From contig WBMQ01000001.1 in NCBI GenBank assembly GCA_016630905.1, forward strand, positions 1,922,001 to 1,986,000: a stretch of DNA of 64,000 nucleotides. The letters run 5' to 3'. A model generated the notes under the pieces. The model saw nothing but the letters and a program-made list of their open reading frames with translations, was not told the DNA's origin and did not search any database. The stretch comes from Capillidium heterosporum (lineage: Eukaryota; Entomophthoromycota; Entomophthoromycetes; Entomophthorales; Capillidiaceae). Position 1 is the first letter of the stretch. Each line of letters opens with the position of its first letter. This document shows, piece by piece, positions 1-9,903 of this stretch. The translations under genes and the position numbers were made by a program.

Positions 1-324
1 ATAAAAAATGAATGTTTCCAATGTTCGACTACCCTAACTTAGCCTAAGAGCTAAGTTGATATATATTATATTTTATATCAAAAGACTTACTAAGTTTAGC
101 CAAACCTAATTAACTAAAAGTTTTAGTTAGTAGTTAGATACTATAAGGAAATATTTCTAGATTAGCTGTAGTTTTATTTATAAATTAAATTTAAGTTTAA
201 AAATGCTTTTATAATAAAAATTAAGTAATTAACTCTATAGTTACTATATTTCATTTTTTACACTTTTTAAAGATTACAATTATCTTCTAGAAAAACCAAA
301 TAAGTTATGATACTGGAGTTTAGA

Positions 325-810
325 TAAATGCTAATCATTAGTATTTTAAAGTACTAATTACTAAAGACAAGTTATCTATATAAGGCCTATAGTAAACTTA
401 ATAGTAAGTCAAGTAATTATTAAATAAACATATTAAACATTTGATTTTTTTTCTGCTATTATTATAGTATAGACTTTCTATATAGTATAATTGAGAACTA
501 ATAATTTGCATTTTTCTAAAACTAAAAGTTATATTAACCTAACCCTAATCAATAACCTAAACTAAATTAAATCTGAAAACCTAAGCTAAATAATAGATTT
601 GACTATATTTCTTAGTTTTATAGCTATAGTTAGAATAGTTTTATCTGCTTACTGCCTTTGGATCCAACTTTAGGCATAATTATCCTCTTTATATAATCTT
701 TATGTCAACTTTCTTAGCCTTTATAAAGTATTGGCTACTGTTACTGCCTAATTAACTTTTGTTAGTAAGTGTTTTTGATAACATTTTCTAATAGATACTT
801 AGAAAAAGTA
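325..810 (+). repeat. Dispersed ~0.5 kb repeat, copy 1
   Basis: This copy aligns along its length with 1483-1995 (direct) and with the reverse complement of 3541-3985. Shared blocks include the string around acaagttatctatataagg. Differences from copy 2 are dominated by transitions towards A/T. On the minus strand it reads as a former coding frame interrupted by TAG/TAA stops, most of which could derive from CAG/CAA. Confidence 0.75.
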
Positions 811-1482
811 ATTAGCTAATATAAGTATTATTTAGTAACTATCTATAATTAATATTTGTAGTTATATAAGCTACTTTTTTTAGAGTTTAGCAATTTAAAA
901 TATAATTTAAGCTTTTTATTTTTAGTACTAATTTAAAAGAATTAGCAAAATTTTTAATAAATATAAACTATAAATTATTTTAAAAGTATATACTATTTAG
1001 TGATTAAACTAGATTTAAATAATAAAATAGCTTTTTATTAAATTTTTTCTTGATTGTACTAAAAAGCTTAAGTACTATTTTATTAATTTAATATTTATAA
1101 AGCTATTTAAAAATTTTGCTCTTAATTAAAACTATATTTTATATAGATAGATAATAACTGATTTTATACTTTAAAGTTAATATATATATAATTTAATAGT
1201 CTTTTAATAATTATTTTACTTTATAGTATTAGCTTACTACTTATAAGAAAGTACTTTAATCAGCTGTAGCTTACTTAATAACTAAAATTTAGTTTTATAT
1301 TTTAGATATATAGATTACTAGTTTAGCATTAATCCTAGCAATGCTTAAAAGTTCTTTTTCCTTTAGCATGAATTAAGTATTTTATTTAGCATTAACTATC
1401 TTTAAATCAGCTTTGATATTTTTTAAATTAATAACAAATACCTAAAAAATAAGAGGAATAGTATTACTAATTAGATTAAAAA

Positions 1483-1995
1483 AAATGTTAATTACTAGTA
1501 TCTTAAGTATCAACTACTAAAGACAAGTTATCTATATAAGGCCTAGGGTAAACTTAGTAGTAGGTTAAGTTATTATTAAATAAACAAATTAAATCATTTG
1601 ATATTTTTTTTTGCTATTAGCATAGTATAGACTCTTTGTATAGTATAATATAAAACTAATAATTAGCTTTCTTCTATAGTAGAGAGTTATACTAATCTAA
1701 AATAAATGATAAAACTAAACCAAATTGATCTGAACTAAACCCTAAAACCCTCCTAAACCAATGAACCTAACTGTGCTCCTTAGCCTAATAGCTATCTTTA
1801 AAGTATTCCTATCTACCCACCATCTTTGGATTAGGCTACAAACATAAGCCTTCTCCTTATATAGCCTTATAGTCAATGTTCTTAGCCTTTATGAAGTCCT
1901 AGCTACTGTTGCTTCTTAGCTAACCCTAGCTAGTGAATGTTCCTTATAGACATTTTCCAATAGTAACTCTCCAATTCATTAAGAAAAAAGTTTAC
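1483..1995 (+). repeat. Dispersed ~0.5 kb repeat, copy 2 (least mutated)
   Basis: This direct copy of the repeat at 325-810 is the most GC-rich of the three copies and so probably the closest to the ancestor. The minus strand shows a long frame broken only by amber/ochre codons. I do not recognise the former protein. Confidence 0.75.
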
Positions 1996-2037
1996 TAACA
2001 AGCCTTTAAATTATAGTTTATTTCAGATCTGCTATAT

Positions 2038-2196
2038 AAAAAGGATAAAATAAAAAGAGAGAAAAAGAAATAAACAAAAAGAAAGAAAAAGAGAAAAAAA
2101 GAGAAGATAAAAATAGAAAACAGACTACCAAGCTAAAAAAAATAAACAAAAGAACAAAAAGAATAGTAAAAGAACAAAAGAAAAGAAAAAAGAGTT
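2038..2196 (+). repeat. Polypurine tract
   Basis: About 160 bases are almost entirely A and G on this strand (gaaaaagaaa-type runs) with a few interruptions. It lies inside the TIR-bounded element, between repeat copy 2 and the right inverted arm. This is simple-sequence DNA, and I see no coding role. Confidence 0.8.
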
Positions 2197-2699
2197 TTTA
2201 GATTGCTTTTATTAATAAAAGAAAAGATAGTTTTTAAATTAGTTTATCAAAATTATTTAAAATCTTAAAGATTTAAAAATACAAAATAATAAAATTTTAA
2301 TTTTAAAAAAACTTATTTATATATATATATAAGTTATAATATATATAGTATTGGTTGGTTACCCTTGTTAAGTATTTAACTATTAGCTAAAACTTTTAGT
2401 TAATTAGATTTGGCCAAACTTAGTAAGTTCTTTAGTATAAAATATAATATATATTGTGTTGTAAGCTGACTAATATAGATATAGTTAATTTTTTTACAAC
2501 TAATAAAAGTACTAAAAATTCTTAATCCCTACAAAACTACTAGCTAAGAACCTTTAAACATTTAATAAAACTAATCTAACTTAATATACAATCTTAAAAT
2601 CTTAAAGATCTTAAACTATAAAATACCAAAATCCTCTATATTTTTAAAATCCTTAATTCTTAGAAAAACTAGTCTCTTCTTCCTATATAAAAGGTATGA

Positions 2700-2999
2700 T
2701 ATATATATTATAGCTTTGGGAATAGTTATAACTTACCTAATATATAAGTGGATATTTCTTTTATAAAAAAGTAGATATATGTTTTAGTTGTAATAGTCTA
2801 TCTTTAAAGTTTAGATCTAATGATTTGTATAGCTGATTAGTATAATAAAACTGGTTATCTAGTAATTAAAATAAGTCTTTAGTGAAAGATAAAGTTTATA
2901 ATCTAAAGCATATTATTAGGATATAGTATAAATGTAAGCTAACTATAAAAAATAATATAAATTGATGATTACTCTATAACTTAGCTAAAGAGCTAAGCT
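2700..2999 (+). repeat. ~300 bp tandem unit, copy A
   Basis: This unit is followed immediately by a second, more AT-mutated copy with the same order of blocks. It ends in a palindromic motif (CTTAGCT, aaag, AGCTAAG at 2980-2997). Confidence 0.7.
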
Positions 3000-3290
3000 A
3001 ACATATATTATAGCTTAAAAGATAGTTATAACTTAATAATATATATATAAATATTTTTTATAAAAGGATAAATATATATTTTAGCTATAATAATCCATTT
3101 TTTAAATTTAGATTTAATAATTAATATAATAAAACTAGTCCTCTAGTAATTTAAAGTAAACTATTAGTAAAAGATAAAGTTAATAACTTAAAGTAAATTA
3201 TTAAAATATAATATAAATATAAGTAACTATAAAAAATAAAATAAAAATTAATATACAACTTAGCTAAAAAGCTAAATTAATAATAGTTAT
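3000..3290 (+). repeat. ~300 bp tandem unit, copy B
   Basis: This is a head-to-tail copy of 2700-2999, with many positions changed to A or T. It ends in a decayed version of the same palindrome (TTAGCT aaaa AGCTAA around 3260-3275). Confidence 0.7.
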
Positions 3291-3540
3291 AGCTAAAAAA
3301 GAAAAAAATAAATATAATCAAACTATTTATAAATAAAAAATGAAAATTTAATAAAGTATAGTAAAAAAATTAAAAAAGTAGATTTATACTTTAATACTAA
3401 ATTATAATAATTAAGATTAGTATGCTATTTTTTACCTTTTTTATAAAGCTTATTAGTTTTATAATTAAAATTAGTTAAGTAATGTTTTTACTTATAATTT
3501 ATATACCTTTTAGGTTAAAATTAAATAATAATACAATAAG

Positions 3541-3985
3541 TCTACTTTCTAACTAATAAAATTTACTAAAAATGCTTACTAGTAAAAGTTAGCTAAATAA
3601 TAATAGTAACTAATACTTTATAAAAGCTAAAAAAGTTAATATAAAGGTTATATAAAGAAAAAACTTATATTTAAAGTTTAATCTAAAGATAATAAATAGG
3701 TAAAAAGTACTTTAATTATAGCTATAAAACTAAAAAAATAGTTAAATTTAGTTTGGTTTTTATTTTGGTTTAGATCTATATAACTTTTAATCTTAAAGAA
3801 TATATATTTTAAAATTTAAATTATACTTATAAAAAGTTTATACTATACTAATAATAAAAGAAAATATTAAATATATTTATTTAATAATTACTTAACTTAC
3901 TATTAAGTTTACTATATACCTTATATAAATTACTAATCTTTAATAATAAGTACTTTAACTAATTTTTAATACTAATATCTATATT
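3541..3985 (-). repeat. Dispersed ~0.5 kb repeat, copy 3 (inverted, most decayed)
   Basis: The reverse complement of this segment aligns with 325-810. Nearly every C/G position of copies 1 and 2 that differs here has become T/A. This is the expected picture for repeat-directed C-to-T mutation, or for very old decay. Confidence 0.7.
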
Positions 3986-4224
3986 GTTTTTAGATAAGTA
4001 TTAATAACTTTAAATAATATAAAGGTTAATTTAAAATAATACAAAGTTAAGTACTTAATTTCTACTAATAAAAAAGTAAATTTCTAGCATTTATAGATTT
4101 AATATTTAATATTAAATATTAAATAAAATTTTAATTTGTATTATTAAGCAAAACTATAGCTAATTTAGAAAGTTTTTTTATAAAAACTAAATTAATATAT
4201 AAAAAAGGCTTTTTTAAATAAAAG

Positions 4225-4575
4225 TCTAAATATATAGTATAGCTTTAAAAAGAATTATAACTTAGTAATCTATAAGTACAGTTTTTAATAAAAAAATAAT
4301 ATATATTCCTAATTATAATAGTCTAAAAGTTTAAATTCTAAATTAGATAAAAACTATATTTATAACAAAAAATTAACTTTAGAAAACTTTAAGTATATTA
4401 GCAATAATTTAGAATAATGAAAACTAAGTATATAATAATTTAAAATATAAGAAAAAATAAATAGAAATATAATCTAAAGTATATTATTAAGTAGTATAAA
4501 TATAAGCTATTTAAATAAAAATAAACTAATGCTCTATATATAATTTTACTAAAAAGCTAAGTTAGCAACTAATAT
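4225..4575 (+). repeat. ~300 bp unit, copy C (dispersed)
   Basis: This third copy of the 2700-2999 unit lies about 1 kb downstream. Shared blocks include the string near 4455-4505 (tataatctaaagtatattat). It has insertions relative to A and B, and its terminal palindrome is partly destroyed. Confidence 0.6.
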
Positions 4576-5869
4576 ATAATAAAGTTTAATAAGTAAAAAA
4601 GATTATTAGTAGAAAATTTAAACTTATTTACAAATATAATAATATATTTAACTTTAAAACTAATATTTTTTCAATTATGAAAACTAAAATACTTTAGTAA
4701 TATTAAAGTATACTAGCTAAATAAACTATAATATTAAAGTTTTTAATTATTAATATAAATTAAAAGTTAATAAAATTAATTTGATATTAAGTACTAAGTA
4801 ATTTTGAAATTATGATAAGTTAATACAAGGCTTAAAACTAAGTTAGAAAATTTTAGTATTAAGTATAAGATGCTATCAAAACAATTACTTTTAGATATAA
4901 TGGGTTTGGAGGCTTAAGAAAAAGTAGATTAAATAAGTAGTTGCCTTAAAGTCACTCTAGATTAAATATAAAGCTTTAAACAATAAACTTAGTTTAAAGA
5001 TAGTAATATACAATAGTAAGTGAAAAGTTGACCTTTAGCTTTAAATCTAATAAAAAGTTATATAACCTTAGAAAGGCTATTAGGGATATACTGTATATAT
5101 CTAGCAATCTGTAAAATAGGTCAACTATCTTATAATAATAAGGATTGTAATTGAAGTACTTAAGCATAAGCAGCTGCTCTAAAATCAACAAAAGGAAGTT
5201 AGGCTTTATATTTCAAATAGAAAGCTTAAAATAAAGTTGAAGTGTTAACATTACTACTATCTATAGCTATATGTACAAACTAACAAATATATTTACCTTA
5301 ATATAATGCAGCTACTTTGTATCCAGTTGAAAATTATTCAGATGCATTTCAGCTACAAAACTCAATCTCCCATAAAGTACCTGTAGCTTCTCAAGTTTGT
5401 ATTCAACCGTAGGCTTCAAATTCGAATTCTAAATTCAATAGCCTGCAAGATGAGTAGTACCTACCCTGTTGTTGTTCTTCAAAGTAACCTTAGTCGACTT
5501 GCAACTTCAAAAAGCAACTCTAGGAGTCATACCTGATACTAAAAAAATTATGAAAACCAATGTCTGTAAGCAAATTTTATAAAAAAATACCACTGTTCGT
5601 TTAAGTGACTACTACACTGCAAGTGTCAGCAAGTTGAATAGAAAAGCATTTTGCCACCCGCCTATCATAAAACTCTTTACCTGCTTATGAGAAACCAGTT
5701 CAAATATCATACAAAGCAAACAGATATTGCCCAAAGGCAATAAAAAGTATAGGCGAGCATAAAAGAATCTAAAATTACCTTACAAAGTTAAACAAAGTAA
5801 GAGTATGCAAACGATAACCAACTAAAACAAATCCTTTTAGTTTAATAAAATCAAAAATCAAATGCAGAT

Positions 5870-6496
5870 TTAGTTCTCGGCACCGCGGTGGTACTGGGCA
5901 ACGATCTTGGCGAAGTTCTCACCCTGAGTGCGGGCGATATCCAACTCCTTCTCGGTGGCCTGCTTGGCACCGTTGACACCACCAACTACACTGGCACCGT
6001 AGGGGCTTCCACCGATGACATCCTTATCCTCCTGCAAGTTGGAGTTGGCGTAACCCAAGGGGATGTAGTTGATACCAAAGTGAGCCAAGGTGGTCAAGAA
6101 GGTCAAGTGGGTAGTCTCCTGTCCACCGTGCTGGGTGTTGGTGCTGACGAAAGTACCTCCGAACTTACCCTGCAAGGCTCCGGTAGCCCACAAACCACCA
6201 CAGGCATCCCAGAAGTGCTTCCACTGGGCGGGCATGATACCGAATCTAGTAGGGATTCCGAACAAGAATCCGTCGGCCTCCTTCAAAATTTCTGGGGTCA
6301 AGACTTCGATATCTTGGGGCTTTTCGGCGGCGTACATCTTGGTCAAAACTTCCTGGGGCAAAGTTTCCTTGATCTGGTACAGCTTTACTTCGACGTTGGG
6401 AACGCGCTTGACACCTTCTTCGATGGCGCGGGCCAACGAAAGGATGTGGCCGTAGGTGGAGTAGTAGGGGATGATAATCTTAACGGGGCGAGTCAT
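5870..6496 (-). CDS. WrbA/Pst2-type flavodoxin-like NAD(P)H:quinone oxidoreductase
   Basis: This single-exon gene encodes 208 aa, the usual length of the family. Family members bind FMN and reduce quinones by two electrons, protecting against oxidative stress. Eukaryotic ones (Pst2, Ycp4, Rfs1) are often membrane- or eisosome-associated. Visible motifs are the N-terminal flavodoxin strand and FMN phosphate loop (IIIPYYSTYGHI, residues ~7-18), the PTRFG loop near residue 82 and the GGQE segment near residue 124, all typical of WrbA proteins. A clear TATA element lies about 50 bp upstream on the minus strand. No break or odd residue was seen. The long open frame on the opposite strand (5888-6523) is a codon-bias shadow. 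Confidence 0.93.
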   Translation of the reverse strand: MTRPVKIIIPYYSTYGHILSLARAIEEGVKRVPNVEVKLYQIKETLPQEVLTKMYAAEKPQDIEVLTPEILKEADGFLFGIPTRFGIMPAQWKHFWDACGGLWATGALQGKFGGTFVSTNTQHGGQETTHLTFLTTLAHFGINYIPLGYANSNLQEDKDVIGGSPYGASVVGGVNGAKQATEKELDIARTQGENFAKIVAQYHRGAEN

Positions 6497-6545
6497 TTTT
6501 GGATATTCACAGTTGAGTTGTAAGAGAAAAGAGGCTGGGCGATGC

Positions 6546-6555
6546 TATATATATA
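6546..6555 (-). promoter_or_regulatory. TATA box of the quinone oxidoreductase gene
   Basis: TATATATATA lies about 50-60 bp upstream of the start codon at 6496. The spacing matches TATA elements of other intronless genes in this window. Confidence 0.55.
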
Positions 6556-8113
6556 CTGCTTCCAAGGGTGCTTGCAAGTGAATAAAATAGGCTAAATAAG
6601 TGAAGATACATTATGGAATGCTATGGTTGGTTGAAATATAAAGCCTATCCTCAAATTCTAGGAGAAAATGACGTTTCCAAGTTATTTCAAGAGAAGTTGG
6701 ACCTAATTTGGTTCCATTTTCGTTGCTTACTAAGATTCTTAGTAAGCAGCTAGTTCCGGTTTTGGAAGTCCCACATTTCGAACTTGTGTGATAAATTTGC
6801 AAAGGTGCATGTCCAATCCAACTTCCAACCCTAGACATAAGGTCGTGCGAGTTGAGAAATTGTCCATAGCTTTAGCCATGGCATTTGTCATTCTTCTAGC
6901 AGATAAGCCACTGATTTGTAAATGTGCTTATAAATCGGACATTGGTGGTGCATTTGGACTTACCTTTTAGCAATTGATTCGAATGTTATTAATCTCCTTA
7001 CCAACATTTCTGGCTAATCCTTGTTAATAAATCACTCTTATCAGCCTGTTCAATAACCGGTGACGCGTCCAAACCTCTTGATTCGTGTTTAGCACTATTC
7101 GCAGGATAAATTGTAAACAGTTGTAATCCCTTGTTGTAACTTGGAGTCTCAACACTACGTACTTGTCTAGGATTGACTGGTGATATCTATGGAGTTTGTG
7201 CCTTTTGAAATGACATCAGATTGGTAGTCAATCAATAAAAGTAGATTCAAATGAAAGCCATTCTAGCTGGTTTGTGATTTTTAAGACATCATAGCGAGTA
7301 TACTTTTATCTTCAAGACAATGTAGTCTTCTCAAAGCATAAAAACCCAAGCTCTTGTAAGTCCTAATGAATATCAAAGAAGCTCAACTTCCATTTCAACT
7401 TAAGCATATCGGTATCCGATGACAGCTAGCTTCTATCCTAGATTCCGTTGAGATAGTTTTTTAAATCTATTTAGGGTTATTCAAGACAAAGGTGTATCTA
7501 AAATTAGTGAATTTGCACACTGATATCTAATTTAGAGTTGTAGATCAAGATTACAATTTGCAAAGTCTTGATTTGGAAAAAATACATGCTGTACTAGAAT
7601 CGCACACTAGTATAAATTTTAATCCTGATCTTATGCCTTTGATTATTAGAAAACCAGTGGCGGATGCCATAAAGACGATATCAGCTCATCTTTTGTTCAA
7701 ATCACTACCATCAAAAGATTCACTCCAGAAATGAAATATAGCTGCTAACCTTTCGCATGCTGAAAGTAGCACCGCCGTAGAACTTACCTTTTGGTAGTAA
7801 TAAACTCAAGCAGAGTTTCTATAAAGCTTTAGTTCACAAGCAAACGTTAGTCAATTTTACACCTTGGTTGCTATAATGTAATGTAGTTTTGGACTAAATT
7901 AGTCAAGGGCTAGTGAAATACAGTTTAAGAAGATCAAAGAGTTGGTGATTCAACTGTATTATATAAAAATAACCATTGTCACCTATAGTGGCGAGGTAGT
8001 GGTGTAAGAAACTTTACTTTAGATAATACTAAAAGATAAAAAAGTGGTATGTAGTATTATGTAATACACAAAGCAAATAATAATATATATATCAAAACAA
8101 AAAACCTAAAAAT
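6556..8113. other. Intergenic; one coding-like fragment
   Basis: No complete gene is seen. A short open stretch on the plus strand at about 7515-7730 reads like protein (SLDLEKIHAVLESHTS followed by a PDLMPLIIRKP segment) and is preceded by an acceptor-like ctaatttag. No start codon, donor or continuation could be found, so it may be a remnant exon. The rest shows nothing recognisable. Confidence 0.4.
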
Positions 8114-9190
8114 TTACTCAACAAAATGGTTATGAAAGACCTGTCCCGCAAAACAGTTGGTGCAAATTGCCAACTGTTTTGTCCAAAAGTGTTTATACAC
8201 CTCAAGGATACTCAATCTAAACTGGACATCTGGCTCCAAGACCCTCAACATTAAATCCACACCGCCTTTCGGTAAACCTTTGAACACCTCCAATTTATCC
8301 TTCAAGACAAAGCGCTCTTTTACAAACTCCATATAATTTCGATCTTTGGCACTGGCTTCTTTGAAGGGGATCTGCTTCGAGTTCAGCGTCAAAAGTACGA
8401 TACCTAGAGCCCACACATCTAAAGCTTTGAGGTCGATATCACTATTCTTACCCTTATTACCCATGCTAGCATCAACATTGAGGAGCTCAGGTGCCATGTA
8501 GGGTAACGAACCTTTGACCTGCCAATTGAGATTGGTAAACTTATCGCTTAGGGAAGATGCACATCCAAAGTCAATTAACTTCAAGGTACCATTCTCCGCC
8601 ATAACCAAGTTCTCCAACTTGATATCGTTGTGGACTATACCCGAGCTATGTAGATAGTGGACAACTTCAATCAACTGCTTGAACACACAGTTCACCTCTA
8701 AACTAGTCATATACCCAAAAAACAGAATTTGCTTCAGATTACCTTTGGGAAAGTACTCCATAGTCAGATAAAAGTTATAGCTACTATCCACCATAAACTC
8801 GTAGGCCTTGACTATGTTTTTGTGGTTCAACATATTAGTAAGGCAGTACTCGTAGCCGATGCTATGCTCCAACTTTTGGCGTGTCTTGGAGGTGGTGTTG
8901 AACTTCTTGCCGACACATACTCTGCCATCACTTGTCGACTTTAATAGCTGAACTACACACGTACTTCCTTTGCTCAGGTCTTTGTTGATTACCGTATACT
9001 TTGTCTCCAACTGCAATAAATTGGACGGCAAGTCTGGGGTGACGCTGCCTTTGAAGAAGCTGAAATTTAACCAGCTGTTTCGCTCTACTTTTTTAGCATG
9101 GGTGTCCTTTTGTTGTAAATAACTGTTGACCAAGTTGTCGGTATTGCTCTTTATCCCTGCTTCTCTTTGTAAGTCGTGCTGGCTCAACAT
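8114..9190 (-). CDS. Serine/threonine protein kinase (fungal, non-RD catalytic loop)
   Basis: This single-exon gene encodes 358 aa, essentially one kinase domain after a ~65-residue lead. Visible elements are a glycine-loop-like KGSTCVVQLL (~74-83), the VAVK-type lysine in VGKKF (~95), an alpha-C glutamate (~114), the catalytic loop HNDIKLEN (187-194), DFG (207-209) and APE (233-235). The catalytic aspartate is D189. The arginine of the usual HRD motif is replaced by asparagine, so activation-loop control may differ from typical RD kinases. The overall look resembles fungal Hal/Npr-like or CAMK-like kinases, but I cannot assign an orthologue or substrate. No membrane segment or accessory domain was seen. 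Confidence 0.85.
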   Translation of the reverse strand: MLSQHDLQREAGIKSNTDNLVNSYLQQKDTHAKKVERNSWLNFSFFKGSVTPDLPSNLLQLETKYTVINKDLSKGSTCVVQLLKSTSDGRVCVGKKFNTTSKTRQKLEHSIGYEYCLTNMLNHKNIVKAYEFMVDSSYNFYLTMEYFPKGNLKQILFFGYMTSLEVNCVFKQLIEVVHYLHSSGIVHNDIKLENLVMAENGTLKLIDFGCASSLSDKFTNLNWQVKGSLPYMAPELLNVDASMGNKGKNSDIDLKALDVWALGIVLLTLNSKQIPFKEASAKDRNYMEFVKERFVLKDKLEVFKGLPKGGVDLMLRVLEPDVQFRLSILEVYKHFWTKQLAICTNCFAGQVFHNHFVE

Positions 9191-9858
9191 TCTCTATTTA
9201 TTAATTAATGTGTCGATTAAAGAAATAAAGATCAATAAACTAATAGGGTTGTCTAGTCTAGCCAAGTCTAAACTCGAGGTTGTTCCTTAGACCACTGTTG
9301 TATCGTGCAAATGTTTAGTCCATAAATTAGCGGTTGCATTGTTGCTTCAAACTGAAGCCTCTTCAACGTCCAATTTCTCCTTTCTTGTTCCAAAGTTTGG
9401 CCACTGGTTTGGCGGTTGGAGAACTAGAATAAATCTGTGATTGGATCAAGTGCCAAAGATTTTAGAATAATGTCTGATGCAATGTTGAGGCTTGAAATAA
9501 AAAGCATCCATTGGTTTGGCCATGTCCAAAAGTTTAAATCATTATGCCGCGACATTGGTGGAAATTTATAACTTTAGAAGATCTGGTGCTTTGGAGTAGT
9601 TGCCCCAGATCATAGCTTTCTATTTATCAGCTTCACATTAGCTTTGTAGGTCAAATGCCTGCCCCACTTACCAGACATCCGAAATTTAAAATTTTGGTTG
9701 GCAAATCTTCTAAATAGAACTTCCTTTATAAGGGTTGGGTGACGTTGAGTTTGCTAATAACTATATACAAATCACCATGCTCCATAGGCCAAATCCATTG
9801 GCGGCCAATTTAGAAATACAAGTTATATCATTCTGAACCCTAGACTCAATTTTAACCT
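9191..9858. other. Divergent intergenic region between kinase and Ca2+ pump
   Basis: Both flanking genes start away from this region, so it carries both promoters. Apart from a TATA-like site near the pump gene, nothing specific is seen. Confidence 0.5.
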
Positions 9859-9865
9859 ATTTAAG
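9859..9865 (+). promoter_or_regulatory. TATA-like element of the Ca2+-ATPase gene
   Basis: TATTTAA lies about 40 bp upstream of the ATG at 9904. It is a weaker match than the other TATA boxes in this window. Confidence 0.4.
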
Positions 9866-9903
9866 CAGGTTTCAACAAATTTACCAACCTTTAACAGAAG
9901 AAT

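Larger units (their letters stand above)
49..2467. mobile_element. Candidate decayed TIR-bounded DNA transposon
   Basis: The segment 49-141 matches the reverse complement of 2372-2467 over about 90 bases with only a handful of differences and small gaps, mostly transitions. The arms therefore face each other as long terminal inverted repeats around a ~2.4 kb element. No open reading frame survives inside, and no clear target-site duplication is visible (ctaag on the left, gacta on the right). The interior holds two direct copies of another ~0.5 kb repeat. It could instead be two independent solo elements inserted in opposite orientation. Confidence 0.5.
1..5300. other. AT-rich island of decayed repeats, no intact gene
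   Basis: This stretch is extremely AT-rich and full of TpA steps; in one 60-base line (3121-3180) I count about 13 TpA against 6 ApT. No open frame in it looks like a real gene. It contains several repeat copies, listed separately. The ORF at 4994-5191 (minus) and neighbouring frames look like hydrophobic AT-rich noise or retroelement debris. The composition contrasts sharply with the C-ending codons of nearby genes and suggests silenced, mutated repeat DNA. About 300 bases before the first gene (5300-5869) look like ordinary intergenic sequence. Confidence 0.8.

Noticed and set aside
541-560. Telomere-like CCTAACCCTAA strings
   Set aside because: They are short, isolated and embedded in decayed repeats, with no tandem telomeric array.
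5888-6523. 211-codon open frame opposite the quinone oxidoreductase
   Set aside because: Same antisense effect; low-complexity GVLT-rich translation, and the minus-strand protein is clearly real.
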